From RGIG6374 sp045600965 (GTDB lineage Bacteria > Bacteroidota > Bacteroidia > Bacteroidales > UBA932), in contig JAZRYW010000027.1 of NCBI GenBank assembly GCA_045600965.1, positions 1-50,854 on the forward strand: 50,854 nt of DNA, given 5' to 3'. Below, piece by piece: positions 16,274 through 25,707 of this stretch (within the stretch, counting starts at the first letter, position 1; each line of letters starts with the position of its first letter). The translations under genes and the position numbers were made by a program. The notes beneath the pieces were generated by a model. That model was not told the origin of the DNA and ran no database searches. It was given only the letters and a program-made list of their open reading frames with translations.

Positions 16274-18211
16274 CTATTTGCCAAGTTCTTCCCTTACGAG
16301 GTTCTTTAACATATCAGCAAAATCGGCGATCGCCATCTTGCCCTGATCCTGAGCTCCACTGCGACGAACGGCCACCGTCTGTGACTGTTCTTCCTGCTCG
16401 CCCACAATCAGAAGGAAAGGCACGCGCTTGATTTCATTCTCGCGAATGCGCTTTCCGACAGTTTCGTTACGATCGTCAATCGAGGCGCGAATTTCGTAAT
16501 TTTCAAGAATTTCGCAAACTTTTTTTGCATAATCGTTATATTTCTCGCTGATAGGAAGCACGACGCACTGGTCGGGCGTGAGCCACAGGGGGAACTTACC
16601 GGCCGTATGCTCGAGAAGGACGGCGACGAAACGTTCCATAGAGCCGAACGGAGCGCGGTGTATCATCACGGGACGGTGCTTCTGATTGTCCTCTCCGGTA
16701 TATTCGAGTTCGAATCTCTCGGGAAGGTTGTAGTCGACCTGGATTGTCCCGAGCTGCCACTTGCGGCCAAGGGCATCCTTGACCATAAAGTCGAGTTTCG
16801 GTCCGTAGAAAGCGGCCTCGTCATATTCTACGACGGTGTTGAGATGCTTCTCGGCGGCAGCCTCCACAATCGCGGCCTCAGCCTTCGCCCAGTTCTCCTC
16901 CGAGCCGATGTACTTGCTGTGGTCAGTCTTGTGGCGGAGTGATATCTGAGCCGTATATTCGTTGAAATCGAGAGTCTTGAATATATAAAGGACTATGTCG
17001 ATCACCTTGCAGAACTCCTCCTTGATCTGGTCGGGACGGCAGAAAAGGTGGGCATCGTCCTGGGTGAAACTGCGGACGCGGGTGAGTCCGTGGAGTTCGC
17101 CGCTCTGTTCATAGCGGTACACCGTTCCGAACTCGGCAAGACGCAGGGGAAGGTCACGGTATGAACGGGGCTTTGAACGGTATATCTCACAGTGGTGAGG
17201 GCAGTTCATAGGTTTGAGAAGGTATTCCTCACCTTCCTGCGGGGTGTTGATGGGGCGGAAGGAGTCCTTCCCGTACTTTGCCCAGTGGCCTGAAGTCACG
17301 TAGAGATCCTTGTTGCCGATATGGGGAGTGATGACCTGGACATAGCCGTAACTGCGCTGAACCTTGCGGAGGAAGTTCTCCAGGCGCATACGCAGGTCGG
17401 TTCCCTTGGGAAGCCAGAGAGGAAGGCCCTGCCCCACTCTCTGTGAGAAGGTGAAGAGTTCAAGTTCCTTTCCGAGCTTTCTGTGATCGCGTTTCTTAGC
17501 CTCTTCGAGAAGTGCGAGATACTCGTCGAGAAGGCTCTTCTTGGGGAAGGTTATGCCGTAGATGCGGGTGAGCATCCTGTTGTGTTCGTCTCCACGCCAG
17601 TATGCTCCAGCAATGCCGGTGAGTTTCACGGCCTTGATGGATGACGTATCACGGAGATGGGGCCCGCGGCAAAGGTCGGTGAATGCGCCATTTGTATAGA
17701 AGGTGATATGACCGTCCTCAAGGTCTTTGATAAGTTCGCACTTGTAGGGCTCACCCTTGGCCTCGAAAGCGGCCATTGCCTCCTGCTTGGGGACATCGGT
17801 GCGCACGAAGGCTTCTTTCGCGCGGGCGAGTTCCATCATCCTGGCCTCGATCTTCGGCAGGTCGGCATCCGTGAGCTGTGTTTCGCCCATATCGACATCA
17901 TAGTAGAACCCGGCGTCGATTGCGGGTCCGATACCGAACTTGACAGAAGGGTACAGGGACTGCAGAGCCTCCGCCATCAGGTGGGAGGAAGAATGCCAGA
18001 AAGTCTTCTTCGCTTCAGGGTCCTCCCATTTGTGCAACTTGATTGAACAATCCGCTTCAATATGGCGGTCAAGATCGTAAATCTCCCCGTCAACGCTTGC
18101 GCAAAGCACATCGGCGGCCAGGCGCGGTGATATGCTCATTGCGATTTCATATGCGGTCACGCCGTCCTCATATTTTCTGACGCTGCCGTCCGGAAAGGTG
18201 ATATTTATCAT
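16274..18211 (-). CDS. thrS: threonyl-tRNA synthetase
   Basis: This is a full-length class II synthetase of 645 residues. The TGS domain (MINITFPDGSVRKYEDG) is followed by the editing domain with the HSSSHLMAEAL zinc/editing motif and the catalytic core with MNCPHHCEIY and RAPFGSMERF. The C-terminal anticodon-binding domain has the ASIDDRNETVGKRIRENEI segment. It leads thrS-infC-rpmI-rplT, separated from infC by 31 bases. No T-box or E. coli-like tRNA-mimic leader is obvious in the short leader. Confidence 0.98.
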   Translation of the reverse strand: MINITFPDGSVRKYEDGVTAYEIAMSISPRLAADVLCASVDGEIYDLDRHIEADCSIKLHKWEDPEAKKTFWHSSSHLMAEALQSLYPSVKFGIGPAIDAGFYYDVDMGETQLTDADLPKIEARMMELARAKEAFVRTDVPKQEAMAAFEAKGEPYKCELIKDLEDGHITFYTNGAFTDLCRGPHLRDTSSIKAVKLTGIAGAYWRGDEHNRMLTRIYGITFPKKSLLDEYLALLEEAKKRDHRKLGKELELFTFSQRVGQGLPLWLPKGTDLRMRLENFLRKVQRSYGYVQVITPHIGNKDLYVTSGHWAKYGKDSFRPINTPQEGEEYLLKPMNCPHHCEIYRSKPRSYRDLPLRLAEFGTVYRYEQSGELHGLTRVRSFTQDDAHLFCRPDQIKEEFCKVIDIVLYIFKTLDFNEYTAQISLRHKTDHSKYIGSEENWAKAEAAIVEAAAEKHLNTVVEYDEAAFYGPKLDFMVKDALGRKWQLGTIQVDYNLPERFELEYTGEDNQKHRPVMIHRAPFGSMERFVAVLLEHTAGKFPLWLTPDQCVVLPISEKYNDYAKKVCEILENYEIRASIDDRNETVGKRIRENEIKRVPFLLIVGEQEEQSQTVAVRRSGAQDQGKMAIADFADMLKNLVREELGK

Positions 18212-18238
18212 AACTTACTGCAATATTGTTACAATTTA

Positions 18239-18246
18239 CAAAGATA
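18239..18246 (-). promoter_or_regulatory. -7 box of the thrS operon
   Basis: TATCTTTG on the minus strand, 27 bases before the thrS ATG; it matches TAnnTTTG. No clear -33 box. Confidence 0.55.
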
Positions 18247-18257
18247 AAATATTTTTA

Positions 18258-18287
18258 TTTGGAATTGCTCATTTTGTGCTAATTTTG
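18258..18287 (+). promoter_or_regulatory. promoter of the DUF4199-GT2 unit
   Basis: TTTG at 18258-18261, 18 bases, then TAATTTTG at 18280-18287 gives a near-consensus Bacteroidota promoter 25 bases before the ATG. It is divergent from the thrS promoter. Confidence 0.65.
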
Positions 18288-18312
18288 CAAGCGACTGACA
18301 ACTTACAGCAGT

Positions 18313-18831
18313 ATGGAAAACACCACGTGCCCCGACCACAGTCCGTGGGGTGATGCAGCCAGGGATGCTCTGATGCTCGCAGCCGTATCGGTTGCGGTGA
18401 TGGCTGTATGCCTTTATATCCCGCCCAAGGCCGCCTTCATAGGCACAATACTCTCGCTCGGTAAATTAGTGGCGTCCATTTGGATTCTCACTTTCTTCAT
18501 CAGGCGCTACGCATCCCGCTTCGATGTCATCGGTTCCGGCCACTGCCTGCGCTACGGAATGAAGACAAGCCTCCTCTCCTCGGTCATCTGCGCCGGATTC
18601 CAGCTTCTTTCCATAACGGTGCTCAAGCCGGGAAACGTAGCTGAAGTTTTCGATATGTTTATGGAAAGCGCGGGGGACAAACTTCCTCAGGAGGGAATTG
18701 ACGCAATGTACGGAATGCTCGACAAGCTGCCCCAGGCAGTATTCCTGTACTCTCTGATAAGTTATTGGCTCATAGGTATTATAGTGTCGGCCGTGGCAGC
18801 ATCGGCTTACAAGAAGAACAACATTTTTTAG
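18313..18831 (+). CDS. DUF4199 membrane protein
   Basis: The 172-residue protein has four predicted membrane segments (near ALMLAAVSVAVMAVCLYI, IGTILSLGKLVASIWIL, SLLSSVICAGFQLLSI and VFLYSLISYWLIGIIVSAV), the DUF4199 pattern. Its role is unknown, but members are commonly encoded directly before a GT2 glycosyltransferase, as here with a 1-base gap. A part in membrane-linked glycan transfer is an inference from that arrangement. Confidence 0.8.
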   Translation: MENTTCPDHSPWGDAARDALMLAAVSVAVMAVCLYIPPKAAFIGTILSLGKLVASIWILTFFIRRYASRFDVIGSGHCLRYGMKTSLLSSVICAGFQLLSITVLKPGNVAEVFDMFMESAGDKLPQEGIDAMYGMLDKLPQAVFLYSLISYWLIGIIVSAVAASAYKKNNIF

Positions 18832-18832
18832 A

Positions 18833-19789
18833 ATGGACCTTTCAATAGTCATATCTCTTTTCAACGAGCAGGAATCGCTTCGTGAACTCACGGCCTGGAT
18901 ACACAGTTCGCTGGACGGCATCATCAATGATTACGAGATCATCTTCGTCAACGACGGCAGCACGGACGGATCCTGGAAGACCATAGAGGAGCTCGCGGCT
19001 TCCGACAGCCGCATCAGGGCCATCTCCTTCCGACGCAACTACGGCAAGTCCGCCGCTCTTTATGCAGGTTTCGAGGCGGCTCAGGGGGACATTGTCGCCA
19101 CAATGGATGCCGACCTGCAGGACTCTCCGGAAGAAATCCCGGAGATGATCAGGATGATAAGGGAGGAAGGATACGACCTCGTGTCGGGCTGGAAAAAGAA
19201 GCGCCACGATGACGTTCTGATGAAGAACATTCCCTCCAAGATATACAACGCGACCGCACGCAGGGTCACCGGCATAAAGTTGCACGATATGAACTGCGGT
19301 CTGAAATGCTATCGCAACGAGGTTGTCAAAAGCATAGAGGTGTACGGCGAAATGCACCGGTATATCCCCTATCTTGCCAAGAACGCCGGATACGGCCGCA
19401 TCGGGGAGAAGGTCGTCCATCACCAGGCCAGGAAATACGGAAAGAGCAAATTCGGGCTTGACCGCTTCATCCACGGATTCCTTGACCTGATGTCATTGTG
19501 GTTCCTTCAGAAGTTCGGCAAGCAGCCTATGCATCTCTTCGGACTTCTGGGGACGCTCACCTTCCTTGTCGGTTTTGTGATAACCATAATTCTGATTACA
19601 GTCAAGCTTGTGCACCAGGTCAACGGGCTGCCGTTCAGGCAGGTATCCGACCAGCCGGCCTTCTATCTCGCCCTTGTTGCGGTAATATTGGGAGTGATGC
19701 TGTTCCTTGCAGGCTTCCTGGCGGAACTCATTTCAAGGACCAGCCCGGAAAGGAACAGGTACAACGTAAATAAAAAAATCGGCTTTTAG
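18833..19789 (+). CDS. GT2 glycosyltransferase, polyprenyl-phosphate type
   Basis: The 318-residue protein resembles GtrB/ArnC/DPM1-like enzymes that move a sugar from a nucleotide donor to undecaprenyl phosphate. The GT-A fold has VNDGSTDGSW near residues 39-48, the metal-binding DAD at 92-94 followed by LQDSPEEIP, and the HHQARKYGKSKFGL acceptor-loop motif. Two C-terminal membrane segments (about 237-262 and 275-300) anchor it. Substrate cannot be read from the sequence. The terminal codons form part of the terminator at 19772-19802. Confidence 0.88.
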   Translation: MDLSIVISLFNEQESLRELTAWIHSSLDGIINDYEIIFVNDGSTDGSWKTIEELAASDSRIRAISFRRNYGKSAALYAGFEAAQGDIVATMDADLQDSPEEIPEMIRMIREEGYDLVSGWKKKRHDDVLMKNIPSKIYNATARRVTGIKLHDMNCGLKCYRNEVVKSIEVYGEMHRYIPYLAKNAGYGRIGEKVVHHQARKYGKSKFGLDRFIHGFLDLMSLWFLQKFGKQPMHLFGLLGTLTFLVGFVITIILITVKLVHQVNGLPFRQVSDQPAFYLALVAVILGVMLFLAGFLAELISRTSPERNRYNVNKKIGF

Positions 19790-19802
19790 GCCGATTTTTT
19801 TA
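19772..19802. terminator. bidirectional intrinsic terminator
   Basis: An A7 run and ATCGGC pair with GCCGAT and a T7 run around the loop TTTTAG. The loop contains the stop codon of the GT2 gene. The structure works in both directions between the convergent GT2 and bactofilin genes. Confidence 0.92.
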
Positions 19803-19826
19803 TTCCATTGTGAGCATATCCCTGCG

Positions 19827-20288
19827 TCAGTCGGCGTCGGGGAAGTCGGGAGTTTCTGGCTCAACCGGGGCGGAAGCCACCTTCTGTGACAGTTCGGGAG
19901 CCATCTTCGACGAAAGCACCTTGTTGAATTCATCCACCTCTATCATCTTGCAGGTGCCGATGAAGCGTGCGCCCTTTTCGATGGCCAGGTTGGTGATGTT
20001 GATGGTGCCTTCATAATCTGCCGTGTTCTTCAGGGAAAGGCATTCTCCCGAGACGATATTGCCACGGAGTTTTCCCCAGATGTCAGCGCCCTTGCAGGTC
20101 ACTTCGGCGTTGACGTCCGCTGTCTCACCTATGATGAGCTTGCCGGTTGTCAGGATGGTGCCGTCGAACTTGCCGTCAATGCGCACATCAGTCTGGGAGA
20201 TGAGGATACCCTGCTTGATGGTTGTACCCGCCGACAGTCTTGTAATCTCGTTTGACTGGGGGATGTAGTCTTTTGATGTTGTCTGCAT
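19827..20288 (-). CDS. bactofilin-type polymer-forming protein
   Basis: The 153-residue protein has the bactofilin beta-helix core (GTTIKQGILISQTDVRIDGK to FIGTCKMIEV), with regular hydrophobic and glycine repeats such as GKFDGTILTTGKLIIGETA. Flexible ends include an acidic Pro-rich tail. Bactofilins self-assemble into filaments at the membrane and organise cell-wall or envelope enzymes. It follows lpdA by 12 bases in a secA-lpdA-bactofilin row. Confidence 0.9.
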   Translation of the reverse strand: MQTTSKDYIPQSNEITRLSAGTTIKQGILISQTDVRIDGKFDGTILTTGKLIIGETADVNAEVTCKGADIWGKLRGNIVSGECLSLKNTADYEGTINITNLAIEKGARFIGTCKMIEVDEFNKVLSSKMAPELSQKVASAPVEPETPDFPDAD

Positions 20289-20300
20289 AGTATTGTGTTT

Positions 20301-21689
20301 TTAAATATGAATTGCTTCGTTGGATACGGCGGCAGCGGCTTCCATCAGGGCCTCGCTCATAGTAGGGTGAGGGAATACGGTGGAGGCAAGCTGACGGCTT
20401 GTCACACCGAGGTTGACGGCGGCCACCATTCCTCCTATCATTTCTGAAACGTTCGCTCCCACCATATGCACTCCGAGCACCTTGTCGGAGGATGCATCGG
20501 ATATTATTTTGACAAACCCGTCACGTTCCCCGGAAGCAGCGGCCTTTCCGGATGCGGTATAGGGGAACTTGCCGACCTTGTATGTAATTCCGCTTTCTCT
20601 GGCATATCTCTCGGTGATACCGCAGGAGGCCGTCTCAGGGCCGGTATACGTGCACCCGGGAATGCAGGCGTAGTTCACGGGGGATGGATTCAGGCCGGCT
20701 ATGCCCTCAACGCAGCATACGGCCTCGGCAGAAGCCACGTGGGCCAGCGCCGGTGTCGCGATAATGTCCCCGATGGCATATACGCCGGGGCAGGTGGTCT
20801 GATATGAGGCATCAACCTTCACCCTGCCACGTTCAAGGACCACGCCACACTCTTCAAGTCCGAGATTCTGCACATTGGGCACCACTCCCACTGCCGACAG
20901 GACTTTTTCAGCAGCCACGGTCGACGTTCCCTTCGAGGTTTCGACCTCAAGAACGCAGGAGTCCGAGGCGGTGTCGACGGATTTGACGCGGGCGCCTGTC
21001 ATCACCTTCATTCCCATCTTCCTGAAACTGCGGCTTATCTGCGCGCATACATCATCGTCCTCCAGGGGAAGGATGCGGTCAAGATATTCTATCAGTGTGA
21101 CTTCAACACCGAGAGAGCGATAGAAGAACGCAAGTTCGCTGCCTATTGCTCCCGAGCCCATCACGGCAAGGCTTGCCGGCAGAGTGTCGGGACAGAGGGC
21201 CTGACGGTAACTGATGATTTTCCTGCCGTCTATCGGCGCAAACGGAAGGCTGTTCGGCCTCGACCCGGTGGCCAGGATGATATGTCCGGCTGAAAAGAAC
21301 CTTTCACCTCCTTCCGCTTCCACCACCACATTGTGCCCCGGAGCCAGACGGCCCCTGCCGTTTATGACGGTAATGCCGTTTTTCTTGAAAAGGTATTCAA
21401 TCCCCTTCGACATCGTCGCAGACACTTCCCTGCTCCTAGCCACCATCGCCGTCAGATCGGCCTTGACATCAGCGGCGGCAAAGCCGTAGGAAGAACCGTT
21501 CTGCGCATAATGCAGGGCCTGAGCGCTCTTCAAAAGCGACTTAGTGGGAATACAGCCCCAGTTGAGGCACACACCTCCAAGGGCTTCGGACTCCACCACG
21601 GCCGTGGAAAAGCCGAGCCGGGCGGCACGGATGGCGGCCACGTATCCTCCGGGACCGGCACCGATCACTATGACATCGAAATGTTCCAT
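20301..21689 (-). CDS. lpdA: dihydrolipoyl dehydrogenase
   Basis: This is an FAD/NAD-dependent disulfide reductase of 462 residues, the E3 component of 2-oxo acid dehydrogenase complexes and the glycine cleavage system. The FAD site GAGPGGYVAAIRAA is at the N terminus. The redox cysteines are Cys41 and Cys46 (CLNWGC), the NAD site is GSGAIGSELAFF, and the active-site His441 with Glu446 lies in HPTMSEALMEAA. No E1, E2 or gcv genes are in the window. It lies 6 bases downstream of secA, an unusual partner. Confidence 0.93.
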   Translation of the reverse strand: MEHFDVIVIGAGPGGYVAAIRAARLGFSTAVVESEALGGVCLNWGCIPTKSLLKSAQALHYAQNGSSYGFAAADVKADLTAMVARSREVSATMSKGIEYLFKKNGITVINGRGRLAPGHNVVVEAEGGERFFSAGHIILATGSRPNSLPFAPIDGRKIISYRQALCPDTLPASLAVMGSGAIGSELAFFYRSLGVEVTLIEYLDRILPLEDDDVCAQISRSFRKMGMKVMTGARVKSVDTASDSCVLEVETSKGTSTVAAEKVLSAVGVVPNVQNLGLEECGVVLERGRVKVDASYQTTCPGVYAIGDIIATPALAHVASAEAVCCVEGIAGLNPSPVNYACIPGCTYTGPETASCGITERYARESGITYKVGKFPYTASGKAAASGERDGFVKIISDASSDKVLGVHMVGANVSEMIGGMVAAVNLGVTSRQLASTVFPHPTMSEALMEAAAAVSNEAIHI

Positions 21690-21695
21690 AATCCG

Positions 21696-24600
21696 TTATT
21701 CATCCCTTCCGTGGCAGTTCTTGTACTTCTTGCCGCTTCCGCAGGGGCAGGGATCATTGCGTCCAACCTTCTTTTCCACGTGCACGGGGCCGTTGCTCTT
21801 CTGCTCGCCGCCGTTGGTCACAAGATTCGCGCGTTCGGTGCGCATCCTTGACATATCTGTCCTGCGGCGCTGGGCTTCCTGTATCTTCTGCTGTCCGTCA
21901 TCACGAAGAGGGATGTGGACGCGGAGCAGATATGCAAGGGTGTCCTTGTTTATCTTGTCGAGCACTTCCTTGAAGAGGTCGAAGCTCTGGAGCTTGTACA
22001 TCAGCAGAGGATCCTTCTGCGCATAGGACTCGTTCTGGACGGAAGTCTTCAGGTCGTCCATATCGCGCAGGTGCTCTTTCCAGTATTCATCTATCTTGAT
22101 GAGACTTATGAACTTGGCAACGGTGCGGGCAACTTCCCAGCCGTTGGATTCATACGCTTTCTTGAGATTGACGGAGACAGTCAGCTGGCGGCGGCCGTCA
22201 TCGACGGGAATCGCAATGTTCTGATAAACGGCGCCCTGAGTCTCGTAGACGCGTCTGATGACGGGATTCACTACAGCGACCATAGCCTCCATACGGCGGC
22301 TGTAGGCCTCTCGCAGATTGAGACACAGACGGTCGGCGAGGTCCTCCGCCCTGGCGCTCTGATAGAAATCGGCATCGAAATCCACGGCCACTGCAAAGAA
22401 ACTCATTATCAGTTCGGTAAACTTTTCATACGGCACGCCCCTGTGCTGCTCCACGAACGAATCCGAATAGTCGAGCATCATATTCTGGACGTCTATGTCG
22501 ATAAGATCACCGTTGAGAGCATTGCGGCGTCGGCTGTAGATGGCCTGGCGCTGGTTGTTCATAACATCGTCATATTCGAGCAGATGCTTTCTTATACCGA
22601 AGTTATTCTCCTCCACCTTGCGCTGGGCTTTCTCTATACTCCTGGACAGCATCGAGTTCTGCATCGACTCCCCTTCCTCCATCGCGCCGTCGAGGAACTT
22701 GCGGATAGACTCGTTGGATGTGCCGAAAAGACGCATCAGATTATCTTCGAAAGACACGTAGAACGTTGATGATCCGGGATCTCCCTGACGGCCGGCGCGG
22801 CCTCGGAGCTGACGGTCCACACGGCGGCTGTCGTGGCGTTCGGTTCCTATTATGGCCAGGCCTCCGGCGGCCTTCACCTCGGGCGAAAGCTTGATGTCGG
22901 TACCACGTCCCGCCATATTGGTGGCAATGGTAACGTGGCCCATCTGACCGGCCTGAGCGACGATTTCAGCCTCTCTTGCGTGCTGCTTGGCATTCAGGAC
23001 ATCGTGCTTGATGCCGCGCATGGTCATCATTCGGCTGAGGACTTCGGACACTTCCACGGAGGTGGTGCCGACAAGTACAGGACGGCCTTCCTTCTGGAGT
23101 CTCACGACGTGGTCTATGACTGCCTTGTACTTGCTGTTCTTGCTCTTGTATATAAGGTCATTCTGGTCGTCACGGATGACGGGGCGGTTGGTGGGTATGA
23201 CCACCACGTCAAGCTTGTAAATGTCCCAGAACTCGCCCGCCTCCGTCTCGGCCGTACCGGTCATACCGGCCAGCTTGTGATACATACGGAAATAGTTCTG
23301 CAACGATATGGTGGCGAAGGTCTGGGTAGCGGCCTCGACCTTGACGTTCTCCTTCGCCTCCACGGCCTGATGGAGTCCGTCGCTCCACCGCCTGCCTTCC
23401 ATAATACGGCCGGTCTGCTCGTCGACGATCTTCACCTTGTTGTCTATGATGACATAGTCCACCTCCTTCTCGAACATCGTGTAGGCCTTCAGCAGCTGGT
23501 GCACGGTGTGCACGCGTTCGGAAACCTTGGAATATTCGAGCAGCCTTGCCTCTGCCTCCGCCCTCTGCTCCTCGCCGGAGTCCTCCTTGCGGAGTATTTC
23601 GTATGCGTCCTGCACGTTGGGAAGCAGGAACACGTCGTCATCCCCCATCATCCTGCCTATGGCCTCATTGCCCTTTTCGGTCAGTTCGACGGATTTCTGC
23701 TGCTCGTCGATGGCGAAATAGAGTTCGTCGGTAATCTCGCTCATCCTCTGGTTCTTCATAGCCGTGAAGGTGGCCTCACCCTTTTCGAGAATGGCCTTGT
23801 TGTCAGGCTCCAGGAGGTATTTCACTATGGGCTTGTACTTTGGGAGCCCCTTGAAAGCCGTATAGAGGAGCTTTTCGCAAAGTTCCTTGTCAGATCCGTC
23901 GGCTATGGCGGCGCGGGCGTCGTTGAATATCTTCATCACGAGCTGCTTCTGCATCTCGTAGAGTTTGGCCACATAAGGCCGGTATTCAACGAACATCTCG
24001 TCACCCTCATTGGTCTTGCCGACAGCGCCGGATATGATAAGGGGGGTGCGGGCATCATCGATGAGCACGGAGTCCACCTCATCGACGATTGCAAAATGGA
24101 GCTTTCTCTGGACAAGGTCATCCAGCCCTATTGCCATATTGTCGCGGAGGTAGTCGAAACCGAATTCGTTGTTGGTACCGAAGGTTATGTCGGAATTGTA
24201 CGCGGACTTGCGGGCGGGTGAATTGGGCTCGTGCTTGTCTATGCAGTCCACTTTCAGGCCGTGGAACATATAGAGGGGTCCCATCCACTCGGAGTCTCGT
24301 TTCGAGAGGTAGTCGTTGACAGTCACCACGTGCACGCCTTTGCCGGCCAGCGCGTTAAGGAATACGGGAAGTGTGGCCACGAGGGTTTTTCCCTCGCCTG
24401 TGGCCATCTCGGCAATCTTTCCCTGATGTAGGACGATGCCGCCGATGAGCTGCACGTCATAATGGACCATATCCCAGGTCACCATATTGCCTCCGGCCAT
24501 CCAGCTGTTGCGGTAAACCGCCTTGTCATCGGTTACGGTGACGAAATCCTTGGCGGTGGACAGCCAGCGGTCGAATTCCGTGGCGGTCACGGTGATGGTT

Positions 24601-24980
24601 TCGTTCTCCTTGAAACGGCGGGCCGTGGATTTCATTATGGCGTATGCCTCCGGAAGTATCTCATCAAGGACACTTTCAATGTCCTTGTCTATCTTCTCGA
24701 CAAGTTTGCTCTGCTCATCGGCAAGAGACTGTTTCGAGGCTATGTCTATCTCAGGATTCTCAAGCGAGGACTTGATCTCGGTGAGGCGTTTCTCATCCGC
24801 CGCAATGCGTTCGGCTATGAGCTTCCTCAAATCGGCGCTCCTTTGGCGGAGATCGTCATCCGAAAGTTTGTCGACAATCTCATACTGGGCGAGTATCTTG
24901 TCCAGAATGGGCCTGATGGCCTTCATATCCTTGTCGGCCTTGGTTCCGAATATTTTCTTTAATGCGTTTGCAAATGACAT
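21696..24980 (-). CDS. secA: preprotein translocase ATPase SecA
   Basis: SecA of 1094 residues drives post-translational export through SecYEG. Walker A is MATGEGKT (192-199). The Walker B region is DEVDSVLIDDARTPLI, and the second helicase domain has TNMAGRGTDIKL and RRVDRQLRGRAGRQGDPG. The C terminus carries the zinc-binding motif CPCGSGKKYKNCH. Compared with E. coli (901 residues) it has Bacteroidota-type insertions, one near 60-105 and others in the preprotein cross-linking region. A good promoter lies at 25016-25046. Confidence 0.98.
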   Translation of the reverse strand: MSFANALKKIFGTKADKDMKAIRPILDKILAQYEIVDKLSDDDLRQRSADLRKLIAERIAADEKRLTEIKSSLENPEIDIASKQSLADEQSKLVEKIDKDIESVLDEILPEAYAIMKSTARRFKENETITVTATEFDRWLSTAKDFVTVTDDKAVYRNSWMAGGNMVTWDMVHYDVQLIGGIVLHQGKIAEMATGEGKTLVATLPVFLNALAGKGVHVVTVNDYLSKRDSEWMGPLYMFHGLKVDCIDKHEPNSPARKSAYNSDITFGTNNEFGFDYLRDNMAIGLDDLVQRKLHFAIVDEVDSVLIDDARTPLIISGAVGKTNEGDEMFVEYRPYVAKLYEMQKQLVMKIFNDARAAIADGSDKELCEKLLYTAFKGLPKYKPIVKYLLEPDNKAILEKGEATFTAMKNQRMSEITDELYFAIDEQQKSVELTEKGNEAIGRMMGDDDVFLLPNVQDAYEILRKEDSGEEQRAEAEARLLEYSKVSERVHTVHQLLKAYTMFEKEVDYVIIDNKVKIVDEQTGRIMEGRRWSDGLHQAVEAKENVKVEAATQTFATISLQNYFRMYHKLAGMTGTAETEAGEFWDIYKLDVVVIPTNRPVIRDDQNDLIYKSKNSKYKAVIDHVVRLQKEGRPVLVGTTSVEVSEVLSRMMTMRGIKHDVLNAKQHAREAEIVAQAGQMGHVTIATNMAGRGTDIKLSPEVKAAGGLAIIGTERHDSRRVDRQLRGRAGRQGDPGSSTFYVSFEDNLMRLFGTSNESIRKFLDGAMEEGESMQNSMLSRSIEKAQRKVEENNFGIRKHLLEYDDVMNNQRQAIYSRRRNALNGDLIDIDVQNMMLDYSDSFVEQHRGVPYEKFTELIMSFFAVAVDFDADFYQSARAEDLADRLCLNLREAYSRRMEAMVAVVNPVIRRVYETQGAVYQNIAIPVDDGRRQLTVSVNLKKAYESNGWEVARTVAKFISLIKIDEYWKEHLRDMDDLKTSVQNESYAQKDPLLMYKLQSFDLFKEVLDKINKDTLAYLLRVHIPLRDDGQQKIQEAQRRRTDMSRMRTERANLVTNGGEQKSNGPVHVEKKVGRNDPCPCGSGKKYKNCHGRDE

Positions 24981-25015
24981 TTTTCAATTCTTTGGTCAGT
25001 ATACACAATATCTTG

Positions 25016-25046
25016 CAAATATACTACAAAGAATCGAACAAACAAA
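25016..25046 (-). promoter_or_regulatory. promoter of secA-lpdA-bactofilin
   Basis: On the minus strand TTTG (25046-25043), 19 bases and TATATTTG (25023-25016) match the Bacteroidota consensus, 36 bases before the secA ATG. Confidence 0.7.
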
Positions 25047-25053
25047 CAGCCTT

Positions 25054-25707
25054 TTACAGGGAATGAAGAAAGGTCCTGACGAACTCGAAGGAGCGTTCAG
25101 CCATCGTCCCCCAGAAGTCGGTGTAGTTTTCGTACTGGCCGTCGCTGCCCACTATGTCACTTATGATGCGGAAACTGAGGAAAGGTGTTCCCATTATGTG
25201 GCAGGCCTGCGCGATGGCCGCCGATTCCATATCTACGGCAAGCGCGTCGGGGAAAGTCTTCAGAATGGAATACATATGTTCGGGGTCCACTATGAACCGG
25301 TCGCCGGAACATATCAGTCCGCCGTGGACGCGCGTCCCCCCGTCAACGGCAAGAGCTTTCTCAAGAAGCCCGGCATCACCCCCGTAGGCGGCCGGCATAC
25401 CCTGCACCTGTCCGGGAAGGTTGCCTTCACCGCACCACACGTCGTGGTAGCATACCGAAACTCCGGCAACGACGTCCATAACGGACAGTTCCCTTGACAG
25501 TCCGCCTGCCACGCCGGTGCTTATCAGGCAATCCGGATGGAACCTGTATATGAGGCCCGCGGCGCCGATAGCGGCGTTGACCTTGCCTATTCCGCATTTT
25601 ATGAGAGAAATCTCATTTCCGGCCACGATGCCGGAGGATTCGCCTCCTATCATACGGCTCACAAGGGAATACTCCCTGTTCATCGCCGCTATCACCCCTA
25701 TCCTCAT
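25054..25707 (-). CDS. mtnN: 5'-methylthioadenosine/S-adenosylhomocysteine nucleosidase
   Basis: The 217-residue enzyme hydrolyses MTA and SAH to adenine plus a thioribose product, clearing inhibitors of SAM-dependent reactions. It shows MRIGVIAAMNREYSLV at the start, the STGVAGGL phosphate-binding motif, AVDMESAAIAQACH for the nucleoside, and RIISDIVGSDG with the catalytic Asp. Its start overlaps the meaB stop by 4 bases. It is the last of three genes (DUF1573, meaB, mtnN). Confidence 0.92.
   Translation of the reverse strand: MRIGVIAAMNREYSLVSRMIGGESSGIVAGNEISLIKCGIGKVNAAIGAAGLIYRFHPDCLISTGVAGGLSRELSVMDVVAGVSVCYHDVWCGEGNLPGQVQGMPAAYGGDAGLLEKALAVDGGTRVHGGLICSGDRFIVDPEHMYSILKTFPDALAVDMESAAIAQACHIMGTPFLSFRIISDIVGSDGQYENYTDFWGTMAERSFEFVRTFLHSL

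Noticed and set aside
22833..24221. 462-codon open frame on the + strand opposite secA
   Set aside because: It is the complement of a strongly conserved gene; the translation is rich in His, Val and Leu without any domain, and it lacks a promoter. It is a high-GC antisense artefact.
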